Below the pieces are notes generated by a model, which saw nothing but the letters and a program-made list of their open reading frames with translations, made no database searches and was not told where the DNA came from. From Sulfurimonas sp. (GTDB lineage: Bacteria > Campylobacterota > Campylobacteria > Campylobacterales > Sulfurimonadaceae), in NCBI RefSeq assembly GCF_028714655.1, contig NZ_JAQTLY010000001.1:186001-250000 (forward strand): a stretch of 64,000 bases of DNA. The letters are read 5' to 3'. A program made the translations under genes and the position numbers. Shown piece by piece: positions 42,368 to 49,724 of this stretch (position 1 is its first letter; each line of letters starts with the position of its first letter).

Positions 42368-43318
42368 ATGAAGAAGTATTTAAATTTTGTTATGGGAAGT
42401 TGCTTGGTATTTATGGTTGCAGGTTGCGGTGTGTCAACGCCAAATATTGTAAAAGTAGAAAAACCCACAAGTGCTCAACCACAAGTATCTATGGTTCAAC
42501 AAGAGCCTGAATTAAAACGAAAAGTAGCTATTGCAAGATTTGGCAATGAAGCACAATATGGAAAATCAGCTCTTTTTGGTGTAAATAGTGATTATGTCGC
42601 AGAGAAACAGGCAACAGATATTTTATCAGCAAAACTTGCACAATCTGGAAAGTTTATTTTACTTGAGCGTAGTGATATTGATATTGTCAATAAAGAAATA
42701 AATACATTCAATTTGCAATTACTTCAAATTGGTTCAGATTATTTGATTGTTGGTTCTGTTACAGAGTTTGGTCGCAAAAATATGTCCGATACTGGAGCTT
42801 TTTCACGCTCTAAAACACAGATAGCATATGCAAAGGTGAGTGTACGACTCATAGATGTTAAAACGGGACAAGTGGTTTTTGCACAAGAGGGAAGCGGTGA
42901 AGCTTTAAGTGAAGCTGGAACATCATTTGGACTTGGTAAACATGTTGGGTATGATTCTACGCTAAACGATAAGGCAATTTCAGCAGCAATCTCGAGTGTT
43001 GTAGATGGAATTATGGAAAATTTACTTAACAAACCTTGGCGCTCTTATGTGCTTTCAGTGGAAGATGGAAATGCAATTATTGCCGGTGGTGCAAAACAAG
43101 GGTTGCATATTGGAGATAGTTTTGATATTTATCAAAATGGTAAAAGTATCAAAAATCCACAAACAGGAATGATGATAGAATTGCCAGGAGTTAAAGTTGC
43201 TACAGTAAAAGTTATTAGTCAATTTGGTAGTACTTATACTGATGAGGGCTCTGTTTGTCAAGTTGTAAATGGTAATTTGAATGCTGCTTCGATAAAGGAT
43301 TTATATGTTCAAAAATAA
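42368..43318 (+). CDS. CsgG-family outer-membrane lipoprotein
   Basis: A 316-residue lipoprotein with lipobox VAGC (signal peptidase II cut before Cys20). The domain has the CsgG/HfaB pattern: KVAIARFGNEAQYGKSALFGV, ATDILSAKLAQSGKFILLERSDIDIV, YLIVGSVTEFGRK and VRLIDVKTGQVVFAQEGSGEA. CsgG proteins form secretion pores or, like LpoB, regulate envelope enzymes. GGAGG at 42358 sets the ATG at 42368. It heads a four-gene lipoprotein operon with DUF4810 and DUF799 proteins, a set I know from Neisseria and Vibrio. Confidence 0.87.
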   Translation: MKKYLNFVMGSCLVFMVAGCGVSTPNIVKVEKPTSAQPQVSMVQQEPELKRKVAIARFGNEAQYGKSALFGVNSDYVAEKQATDILSAKLAQSGKFILLERSDIDIVNKEINTFNLQLLQIGSDYLIVGSVTEFGRKNMSDTGAFSRSKTQIAYAKVSVRLIDVKTGQVVFAQEGSGEALSEAGTSFGLGKHVGYDSTLNDKAISAAISSVVDGIMENLLNKPWRSYVLSVEDGNAIIAGGAKQGLHIGDSFDIYQNGKSIKNPQTGMMIELPGVKVATVKVISQFGSTYTDEGSVCQVVNGNLNAASIKDLYVQK

Positions 43319-43655
43319 TATTAAATTATTAATACTTGTGATAGCAATATTTTTTTCAGGTTGCGGTTATAAAGAAGCTATACACCAAACCAGAGATGTT
43401 GCATATTTAAAATTTGAGAAAGGTACTTTTAAAGACTACGCTATAACTGTAAATGACAAGTATACATTCAAGCTTGATTCATGCGTAAGAGATCCAGAAG
43501 CAAAAGAAGTGATGGAATGCCATGATAGCAATAATGTTTATGAGGTTACAAGCGGAAGTGTAAAAATATCTGTTGTTGACAATAAAGGAAATTTAATTAT
43601 GGATAAAACTGTTTATATTGGCTCAACTAATACTGTTGTGATGGAATTGCCATGA
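43305..43655 (+). CDS. Small lipoprotein of the CsgG operon
   Basis: A 116-residue lipoprotein: signal helix NIKLLILVIAIFFSGC with lipobox FSGC. The mature part is rich in beta strands (YAITVNDKYTFKLDSC, VYEVTSGSVKISVVDNKGNLIMDKTVYIG) with two further Cys (CVRDPEAKEVMEC) that may form a disulfide. I do not recognise the family. It overlaps the CsgG gene by 14 bp and the DUF4810 gene by 4 bp. Confidence 0.7.
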   Translation: MFKNNIKLLILVIAIFFSGCGYKEAIHQTRDVAYLKFEKGTFKDYAITVNDKYTFKLDSCVRDPEAKEVMECHDSNNVYEVTSGSVKISVVDNKGNLIMDKTVYIGSTNTVVMELP

Positions 43656-44020
43656 AAGAAGCAATAAAATATTTAATAGTGCCCACAATGGGAATATTTT
43701 TACTTAGTGGATGTGTAGAACAACCAAAGCCTTTGTATAACTGGGGCAATTATGTTGCAAGTACAGGTGAGTACACTATAAAAGGTCATGAAAAAGAGGT
43801 GCGTGAAAAGCATTCAGCAGAGCTGAAAAATATGATAGAAGAGTCTCAATCCAAAGATATGAGAGTTCCTCCTGGAATTTATGCAGAATATGGACAGGTG
43901 CTGTTTGAATCCGGTCAGTCATCAGAAGCTAAAAAGTATTTTCTTCTTGAGAAAAATACTTATCCTGAGTCAACTATATTTATTGACAGAGTAATTAAAA
44001 AACTTTATGGAGATAATTAA
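43652..44020 (+). CDS. DUF4810-type lipoprotein
   Basis: A 122-residue lipoprotein, lipobox LSGC, matching DUF4810: CVEQPKPLYNWGNYVASTGEYT near the mature N-terminus and VPPGIYAEYGQVLFESGQSSEAKKYFLLEKNTYPES. The YNWG-Y pattern and the tail with a tetratricopeptide-like helix pair are typical. It lies between CsgG and DUF799 members, as in other genomes, and overlaps both neighbours by 1-4 bp. The three probably act as one outer-membrane complex. Confidence 0.82.
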   Translation: MKEAIKYLIVPTMGIFLLSGCVEQPKPLYNWGNYVASTGEYTIKGHEKEVREKHSAELKNMIEESQSKDMRVPPGIYAEYGQVLFESGQSSEAKKYFLLEKNTYPESTIFIDRVIKKLYGDN

Positions 44021-45069
44021 TGAGTAGAATAGTTTTTACATCTAGCATATTTGCGGTAGCTTTATTATTATTTACGGGCTGTGCGCCAAAAGTTTCTAAA
44101 ATTACTTTAGGTGATTATTATCCAAAAGTTTATGCAAGCAGCACAAAATCAATTTTGGTATTACCGGCGAAAAATACTACCACATCAGTAGATGCTACGG
44201 ATCATTTCCGTTACACCATAACCAAACCGCTTGCAGAGAAAGGCTATTATATTTATCCAGTACACCTAGTAGACTCTTTTCTTAAAAGTGAAAATTTATC
44301 AGATGCTAATATAATTCATAGTATACCTGTTTCAAAACTAAAGGATATTTTTGCACCGGATGCTATTTTATATGTTGATATTAATTCGTGGGATACGGGC
44401 TACACTGTAATGACTAGTCATGTAGATGTTGGTTTATCATTTTCATTAATTGATGCTAATACAGAAGAAGAGTTATGGCAAAGCAATGCATATGCTTACT
44501 CATACGAAGGATTAGATGGTAATAATGGATTGGCTGGTCTAATAGTTTCTGCTATTACAACTGCATTAAATACAGCAACTGATTATACAAAATTAGCTGG
44601 TGTTGCAAATAATGCAGGTGTCTCACTGCTTCCTGCCGGTGGATATAATCCACAATATAAAAAAGACAAAGATTTAACATTGACATTTTTTGATATTGCT
44701 AGATTAGAAGATAGTAGATTATATATAAGTGAGTATTTTATATATGGAAATAAACAAGAAGGTAAAGTTGCTTTAACTGCGAATAGAAGGGCAAAAGGAT
44801 ACTTTGCATTTCCCGTAACTGATATGAATTGGTTTGCACATAACGGTTATTCAAATTATTATATTACACAAGAAATTAAAGGAAAAAAATATTTGAGAAA
44901 TCGTTTTTTTCTTTATGAAAACAATCGCCCGTTTTTACTTATAGAAGGAAAGAAAGTATTTGTTCAAACCGAGACGGATGGAACAATTCCTTTTAGTGAA
45001 GAAGGAAGTAGATTTTATTTTAATATTGAAAAAATTATTGAACTTAAATTGCCGGAAAATAAATTTTGA
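44020..45069 (+). CDS. DUF799/GNA1162-type lipoprotein with C-terminal extension
   Basis: A 349-residue lipoprotein, lipobox FTGC. Residues 45-215 match DUF799 (GNA1162 family): SILVLPAKNTTTSVDATDHFRYTITKPLAEKGYYIYPV, PDAILYVDINSWDTGY and GLSFSLIDANTEEELWQSNAYAY. The last 130 residues (TLTFFDIARLEDSRLYISEYF onward) exceed the usual family length of about 215-220, so a second, unidentified domain may be fused on. Its stop is followed by a long hairpin terminator near 45161. Confidence 0.8.
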   Translation: MSRIVFTSSIFAVALLLFTGCAPKVSKITLGDYYPKVYASSTKSILVLPAKNTTTSVDATDHFRYTITKPLAEKGYYIYPVHLVDSFLKSENLSDANIIHSIPVSKLKDIFAPDAILYVDINSWDTGYTVMTSHVDVGLSFSLIDANTEEELWQSNAYAYSYEGLDGNNGLAGLIVSAITTALNTATDYTKLAGVANNAGVSLLPAGGYNPQYKKDKDLTLTFFDIARLEDSRLYISEYFIYGNKQEGKVALTANRRAKGYFAFPVTDMNWFAHNGYSNYYITQEIKGKKYLRNRFFLYENNRPFLLIEGKKVFVQTETDGTIPFSEEGSRFYFNIEKIIELKLPENKF

Positions 45070-45160
45070 CAATATTCTTTCAAATAGACTAAATCCCATT
45101 TTTTGTTCAATTAATATTTCGTTCCCACGGTTTGAGAGACTGTGAAAGAATCTCAAAAAA

Positions 45161-45205
45161 AACAATTTCAAAGAGTACCTCAAACTCTCTTTGAAATTTG
45201 TTTTA
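45161..45205 (+). terminator. Long hairpin terminator of the lipoprotein operon
   Basis: AACAATTTCAAAGAG (45161-45175) pairs with CTCTTTGAAATTTGTT (45187-45202) with one bulged T, followed by TT on the plus strand and preceded by an A run that serves the other strand. A shorter hairpin TTTGAGA/TCTCAAA (45131-45157) stands just before it. The structure probably ends the operon at 45069 and any transcript leaving 45310 leftward. Confidence 0.72.
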
Positions 45206-45309
45206 CATTAAGTGTGAGATTTTTTAAAGGGGTCGAATTCGATTCATTTAAAAATGAAGCCGCCAACTCTTAAGAAGTTAGCAGGTAAATAAACTTATAT
45301 GTAAGAAAA

Positions 45310-45504
45310 TTATTTTGAGTCGCCGTATTTCTTCTGCAACTCTTTTACTTTTTCATAACTCTCTTTTTGCGCTTCTACAATTTCATCAAACGCTAAGCCT
45401 TTTATAATTGTTGCATACAAAAAAGGCTTATCTTTACGCCAATTTCTTAATGTTCTAGGGTCAATATCAAAAAGTCTTGCCATATCTTGCTGTGTTAGTT
45501 TCAT
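45310..45504 (-). CDS. Small helix-turn-helix protein, 64 aa
   Basis: A 64-residue protein with an N-terminal HTH (LTQQDMARLFDIDPRTLRNWRKDKP) and a coiled, charged C-terminus (DEIVEAQKESYEKVKELQKKYG). The HTH resembles MerR- or transposase-associated HTH_29/Xre-like units that recognise DNA as small accessory regulators. A broken paralogue lies at 41944-42140, on the same strand, on the other side of the lipoprotein operon. Together they suggest this region was duplicated or that the operon inserted between the two copies. Confidence 0.68.
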   Translation of the reverse strand: MKLTQQDMARLFDIDPRTLRNWRKDKPFLYATIIKGLAFDEIVEAQKESYEKVKELQKKYGDSK

Positions 45505-45708
45505 TCAAAAACTTTACACAAAAAAATATTCTAAAAAAATTCGGAATTATTTGTATGTAATTTATTTCTAAATAGGAATTATATGTGTATAATAAAAATT
45601 ATTTTAGGAATTAAATTCCCAATAAACTTAAAATATAAGAAACAATAGAACTTTAAAAGTAATTCTACATACATTAGAGTTGCTAAGAAAAGTAAGGAAA
45701 AAGACTTA

Positions 45709-46434
45709 ATGATAAAAAAATACTTCAAAAGTGATGATTTCAGAAAATTGAAATTAAAATTTAGACAATTAATTGGAACAGAACCAAAATTTTCCAAAGA
45801 TGTAAATCTGCAAACAGAAAATTTCTCAGGATGGCATCTTGTCTCAAGTATGGTCAATGAAAATGATATAGTTTATTCTATAGGTATTTGTGATGATATA
45901 GGATTTGATTTATCTATAATAGAAAATAAAAAAGTGCAATTATTCGCATTTGATCCGACACCATATTCGATTAAATGGATTAACAGCCAAAAATTACCTG
46001 AAAGATTTCATTTTTTCCCTTGGGCAGCTTCAGGAGAAGACGGAAAGTTTTTTCTCTATCCAAGAATAGACAAAAAAGGGGAAAAATCAGAAATTATGTA
46101 CACTTTTCACACACAAGATGAAAATCGAGAGGACGGTGTTATTGTTGATGCATTTACGGTTGAATCAATGATGAAAAAATTAGAGCATACAAAAATTGAT
46201 CTGCTAAAAATTGATATTGAGGGTGCTGAATATGCACTTTTAGACACCTTTCTTACCTCTTCATTAAGACCAAAACAATTGCTTGTTGAATTTCATCATC
46301 GTTTTAAAGGAATCGGAAAGCAAAAAACAATTGATGTTGTTAACCGCTTAAAAAAAGAGGGCTATTTGATAGCGCATATATCAATAACCGGCAGAGAATT
46401 AAGTTTTGTGCATAAAAACGAAATCAATTTATAA
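45709..46434 (+). CDS. FkbM-family SAM-dependent methyltransferase
   Basis: A 241-residue methyltransferase. SAM-binding features: DIVYSIGICDDIGFDLSII (motif I, with Ile-Cys in place of the usual Val-Gly-Ala), VQLFAFDPTPYSIKW, and HFFPWAASGEDGKFFLY. The FkbM core is LLKIDIEGAEYALLDTF, followed by LLVEFHHR. Such enzymes often O-methylate surface sugars. AAGGAAAAAG precedes the ATG. It ends 6 bp inside the AbiEii-like gene of the opposite strand. Confidence 0.85.
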   Translation: MIKKYFKSDDFRKLKLKFRQLIGTEPKFSKDVNLQTENFSGWHLVSSMVNENDIVYSIGICDDIGFDLSIIENKKVQLFAFDPTPYSIKWINSQKLPERFHFFPWAASGEDGKFFLYPRIDKKGEKSEIMYTFHTQDENREDGVIVDAFTVESMMKKLEHTKIDLLKIDIEGAEYALLDTFLTSSLRPKQLLVEFHHRFKGIGKQKTIDVVNRLKKEGYLIAHISITGRELSFVHKNEINL

Positions 46435-46704
46435 AAAATCACTCACGATTAAGTTTGACTCTATCTCGACGCTAAGGTCAAACTTAGTCGTGAGTGCTTG
46501 TTTTATCTTTTTTATGGCAAAACTGTATCTTGGGGAGTTATTAGTAAAAAAGTCTAAATTATCCGAATATCTTTTTTCTTGATAAAATCTGCTAAGACAA
46601 GTACCGCCCGTTAGATAAAAAATATTTTCAACACTAAAAACCACACCTAAAACTTCATCTTGAAGCTCATAGAGTTTTTGATAACTAAAACCTATGCTAT
46701 CCAT
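46429..46704 (-). CDS. AbiEii/AbiGii-like nucleotidyltransferase, C-terminally short
   Basis: A 91-residue protein that has only the front of an AbiEii-type nucleotidyltransferase: IFYLTGGTCLSRFYQEKRYSDNLDFFTN, where GG and RYS-x-DLDFF are the hallmark. Asn stands for the usual first Asp of the DxD (DNLDFF). Family members are about 230-300 residues, so two thirds are missing. The stop lies 6 bp inside the FkbM gene, so the 3' part was probably lost when the neighbour arrived. Likely inactive or a remnant. Confidence 0.7.
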   Translation of the reverse strand: MDSIGFSYQKLYELQDEVLGVVFSVENIFYLTGGTCLSRFYQEKRYSDNLDFFTNNSPRYSFAIKKIKQALTTKFDLSVEIESNLIVSDFL

Positions 46705-47000
46705 TTCAACTCATCTATCAAGAGAGGTTTGTCAAAAAAATAGACCTCTGCCATATTTTTTCGTCTAAAAGCAAAGTCGCCGTTAAATTGGGGTACTTTG
46801 TAATTTTCCAAAAGAAGTTTTAAGTCATCTTGGCTAAATATAGTCAAATCAGAAAAAGGCTTGGTATTATTAAGTAAAATTTTTGCAAATAAAAATGATT
46901 TTTTTTGCAAATCGCTACCCTCTGCTATGGCTTTTATGTCTTGGACTTCAAGCCTCATATCCAAAAAACAGTCTTTGAGTATTCTTTGATAATCTAACAT
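46692..47000 (-). CDS. Hypothetical protein linked to the AbiEii-like gene
   Basis: A 102-residue soluble protein, overlapping the AbiEii-like gene by 13 bp and upstream of it, as antitoxin genes are. Its sequence (LLNNTKPFSDLTIFSQDDLKLLLENYKV and RKNMAEVYFFDKPLLIDELKWIA) does not show an HTH, so it is not a standard AbiEi. I do not recognise the family. It probably is the partner of the nucleotidyltransferase in a two-gene accessory unit. Confidence 0.6.
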   Translation of the reverse strand: MLDYQRILKDCFLDMRLEVQDIKAIAEGSDLQKKSFLFAKILLNNTKPFSDLTIFSQDDLKLLLENYKVPQFNGDFAFRRKNMAEVYFFDKPLLIDELKWIA

Positions 47001-47145
47001 TTTTACCGCCTTTTATAGTGCGATGTTAACATATTTTTATTCAAAAATCAGCTTCTTTGCCAAATTTAATTGCAAACCAAAAAACACGGTATAAGCCTCA
47101 AATAACTCTCTTATGCTATTATTATAAAAAAATTAAAGAGATAGT

Positions 47146-49707
47146 ATGAGCAAAGTAGAAACTATTTATCTAAAAGATTATAAAGCACCGGAATTTACCG
47201 TCAAAACTTGTGATTTGGTTTTTGAACTATTTGAAGAGTATACGCAGGTTACAAATCTTATGCACATTATAAAAGCAGATAAAGACTCTAAAGATTTGGT
47301 GTTAAACAGCGTTGATTTGGAACTTATAGAGATGTATTTGGATGATGTAAAACTTAATGAAGATAGATATGCCATCGAAAAAGAGCATTTGAGAGTTTTA
47401 GATGTAGGCGATGAGTTCAAACTTATCATCATTAACAAAATTTATCCGCAGCTAAACAGCGAACTTGAGGGGCTTTACAAGTCCGGAACTATCTTTTGTA
47501 CGCAAAACGAGCCTGAGGGTTTTAGAAGAATTACTCCATATATAGACCGTCCCGATGTTATGGCGATCTTTAGAACAACCCTTGTGGCGGATAGGGAGAG
47601 ATACCCGATTTTGCTTAGCAACGGAAACAGAGAGACAAATTTTAAACTTGATGATAAAAGACACGGTGCCACTTGGTTTGACCCGCATCCAAAACCGTCA
47701 TATCTTTTTGCGCTTGTTGCGGGAAATTTGGGAGTCATACAAGACAAGTTCGTGACAAAGAGCGGTAAGTACGCAAGGCTTTATATCTATACCGATAAAG
47801 GCAATGAGTCTAAGTGCTTCCATGCGATGAAGTCGCTTAAAGAGTCGATGAAGTGGGATGAAGCCGTTTACGGCAGAGAGTATGATTTGGACCTTTATAA
47901 TATCGTTGCGGTCGATAGTTTTAACATGGGAGCGATGGAGAATAAGGGGCTGAATATTTTTAATTCTGCTTATGTCCTAGCAGATGAAGATACGGCAACC
48001 GACGGCAACTTTATGGCGATTCAAAGCGTTATAGCGCATGAATATTTTCATAACTGGACGGGAAACCGCATCACTTGCCGTGACTGGTTTCAACTCACGC
48101 TAAAAGAGGGTTTGACCGTATTTCGCGACCAATGTTTCTCGGCTGATTTAAACTCAAAAGAGGTTAAACGAATAGAGGATGTCAGAGCTTTGCGGGAGCG
48201 GCAGTTCGTCGAAGACGGCTCTCCTATGGCTCATCCGATTCAGCCTGATTCGTATATGGCTATAAATAACTTTTATACGGCAACTGTTTATGAAAAAGGT
48301 GCCGAAGTTATCCGTATGATATATACTCTTTTGGGTGAAGAAAGATACCGCAAGGCAACGGATTTGTACTTTGATACTTTTGACTCTCAAGCGGTGCGAA
48401 CGGATGATTTTTTATGGGCGATGAGTAAGGCAGGCGGAGTAGATTTGGAGCAGTTTAAGAGGTGGTACCATCAGTCGGGTACGCCAAAACTCCGAGTTGA
48501 GGAGAAGTTTGAAGAGGGCAAATACACTCTTACGCTTACACAAATAGTGCCAAATGCCGTAGACGGCAGCAAGCAAAAACCGTACTATTTTCCGCTAAAA
48601 ATAGCGCTTTTAGACGAGAGCGGCAGAGAGATAGAGGAAAAAATATTAATAGTTTCAAAAGAGAGCGAAGATTTTATTTTTAAAACTTCATCAAAGCCTG
48701 TTTTGTCGATAAACAGGGATTTTTCGGCTCCTATTATAGTTGAACAAGCGCAAAATAACTATGCTTTTTTAATGAAGCATGACAAAAACAGCTTTGTAAG
48801 ATATGAGTCGGCTCAATCTTTTGGTATTGCGACGATAGAAGCTTTGATGAGGGGCGAGACGATAGATGAAGAGTTTGTGAAGGCTTACGGACATATACTA
48901 GGCAGCGAACTGGATCTCTCTTTCAAAGCGCTTCTTTTGGAACTGCCGAGTGTAACGGCACTGATGCAAAGACAAGAAGAAGTTGATTTTGAGCCTATTT
49001 ATGAGGCTAAAGAGAAGCTGGAAAAACATTTAGCCGCTGTTTTTAAAGATAAACTCTTAGAGATTTACACTCAAAACCACAAGCCTTTATGCAAAGAGCT
49101 TGATGCAAAAAGTATGGGTGAGAGAAGCATAAAAAACCGCTGTTTAAAACTTCTCTCGGCTTTAAAGAGTGATGAGGTTATCACTATAGCAAATGCACAG
49201 TATAACGACTCTATAACTATGACGGACAGGGTGGCGGCGCTTGATATCTTAGAAAATACCGCACCGCTTCATGCCAAAATCTCACAAGAACATTTTTACA
49301 AAAGATACAAAAATGATACTTTGGTAATGAACAAATACTTTTCGCTCTTGGCCTCTTCGCAAAGAGAGGGAGTATTGGAGCGAGTTGTAGCACTTCAAAA
49401 TGATGATGCGTACAATGAGCTGGTACCGAACTTGGTTCGCTCTTTGATAGGTTCGTTTTCAAGAAATTACAAATACTTTCACACAAAAGAGGGTTTTGGG
49501 TATAAGTTTGTAGCGGATAAGATTATTGATATAGATAAGATAAATCCGCAGATGGCTTCAGGACTTGCGGGTGCATTTAAAACATATGAAAAATTAAACA
49601 GTGTTAATAAAAAACTGATGAGAGCAGAACTAAAGAGGGTTATGTCTGAGCCGTCAATCTCAAAAAATGTTTATGAAATTGTCAGTAAAATCATAAAAAT
49701 ATCATAA
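47146..49707 (+). CDS. pepN: Aminopeptidase N (M1 family)
   Basis: An 853-residue zinc aminopeptidase. It has GAMENKGLNIFN (substrate N-terminus binding) and HEYFHNWTGNRIT with the zinc ligands HEXXH and the downstream Glu (KEGLTVFRDQ). The VEKGAEVIRMIYTLLG-type tyrosine region (TVYEKGAEVIRM) is also present. Length fits the E. coli PepN (870). It cuts N-terminal residues from peptides in the cytoplasm. ATG is preceded by AAAGAGATAGT. The hybrid kinase gene follows 17 bp after. Confidence 0.95.
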   Translation: MSKVETIYLKDYKAPEFTVKTCDLVFELFEEYTQVTNLMHIIKADKDSKDLVLNSVDLELIEMYLDDVKLNEDRYAIEKEHLRVLDVGDEFKLIIINKIYPQLNSELEGLYKSGTIFCTQNEPEGFRRITPYIDRPDVMAIFRTTLVADRERYPILLSNGNRETNFKLDDKRHGATWFDPHPKPSYLFALVAGNLGVIQDKFVTKSGKYARLYIYTDKGNESKCFHAMKSLKESMKWDEAVYGREYDLDLYNIVAVDSFNMGAMENKGLNIFNSAYVLADEDTATDGNFMAIQSVIAHEYFHNWTGNRITCRDWFQLTLKEGLTVFRDQCFSADLNSKEVKRIEDVRALRERQFVEDGSPMAHPIQPDSYMAINNFYTATVYEKGAEVIRMIYTLLGEERYRKATDLYFDTFDSQAVRTDDFLWAMSKAGGVDLEQFKRWYHQSGTPKLRVEEKFEEGKYTLTLTQIVPNAVDGSKQKPYYFPLKIALLDESGREIEEKILIVSKESEDFIFKTSSKPVLSINRDFSAPIIVEQAQNNYAFLMKHDKNSFVRYESAQSFGIATIEALMRGETIDEEFVKAYGHILGSELDLSFKALLLELPSVTALMQRQEEVDFEPIYEAKEKLEKHLAAVFKDKLLEIYTQNHKPLCKELDAKSMGERSIKNRCLKLLSALKSDEVITIANAQYNDSITMTDRVAALDILENTAPLHAKISQEHFYKRYKNDTLVMNKYFSLLASSQREGVLERVVALQNDDAYNELVPNLVRSLIGSFSRNYKYFHTKEGFGYKFVADKIIDIDKINPQMASGLAGAFKTYEKLNSVNKKLMRAELKRVMSEPSISKNVYEIVSKIIKIS

Positions 49708-49724
49708 TTTACGGATAAATAAAA

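Noticed and set aside
45225-45260. GGGGTCGAATTCGATTC as part of a tRNA
   Set aside because: It resembles a T loop only; no acceptor, D or anticodon stem could be formed around it.
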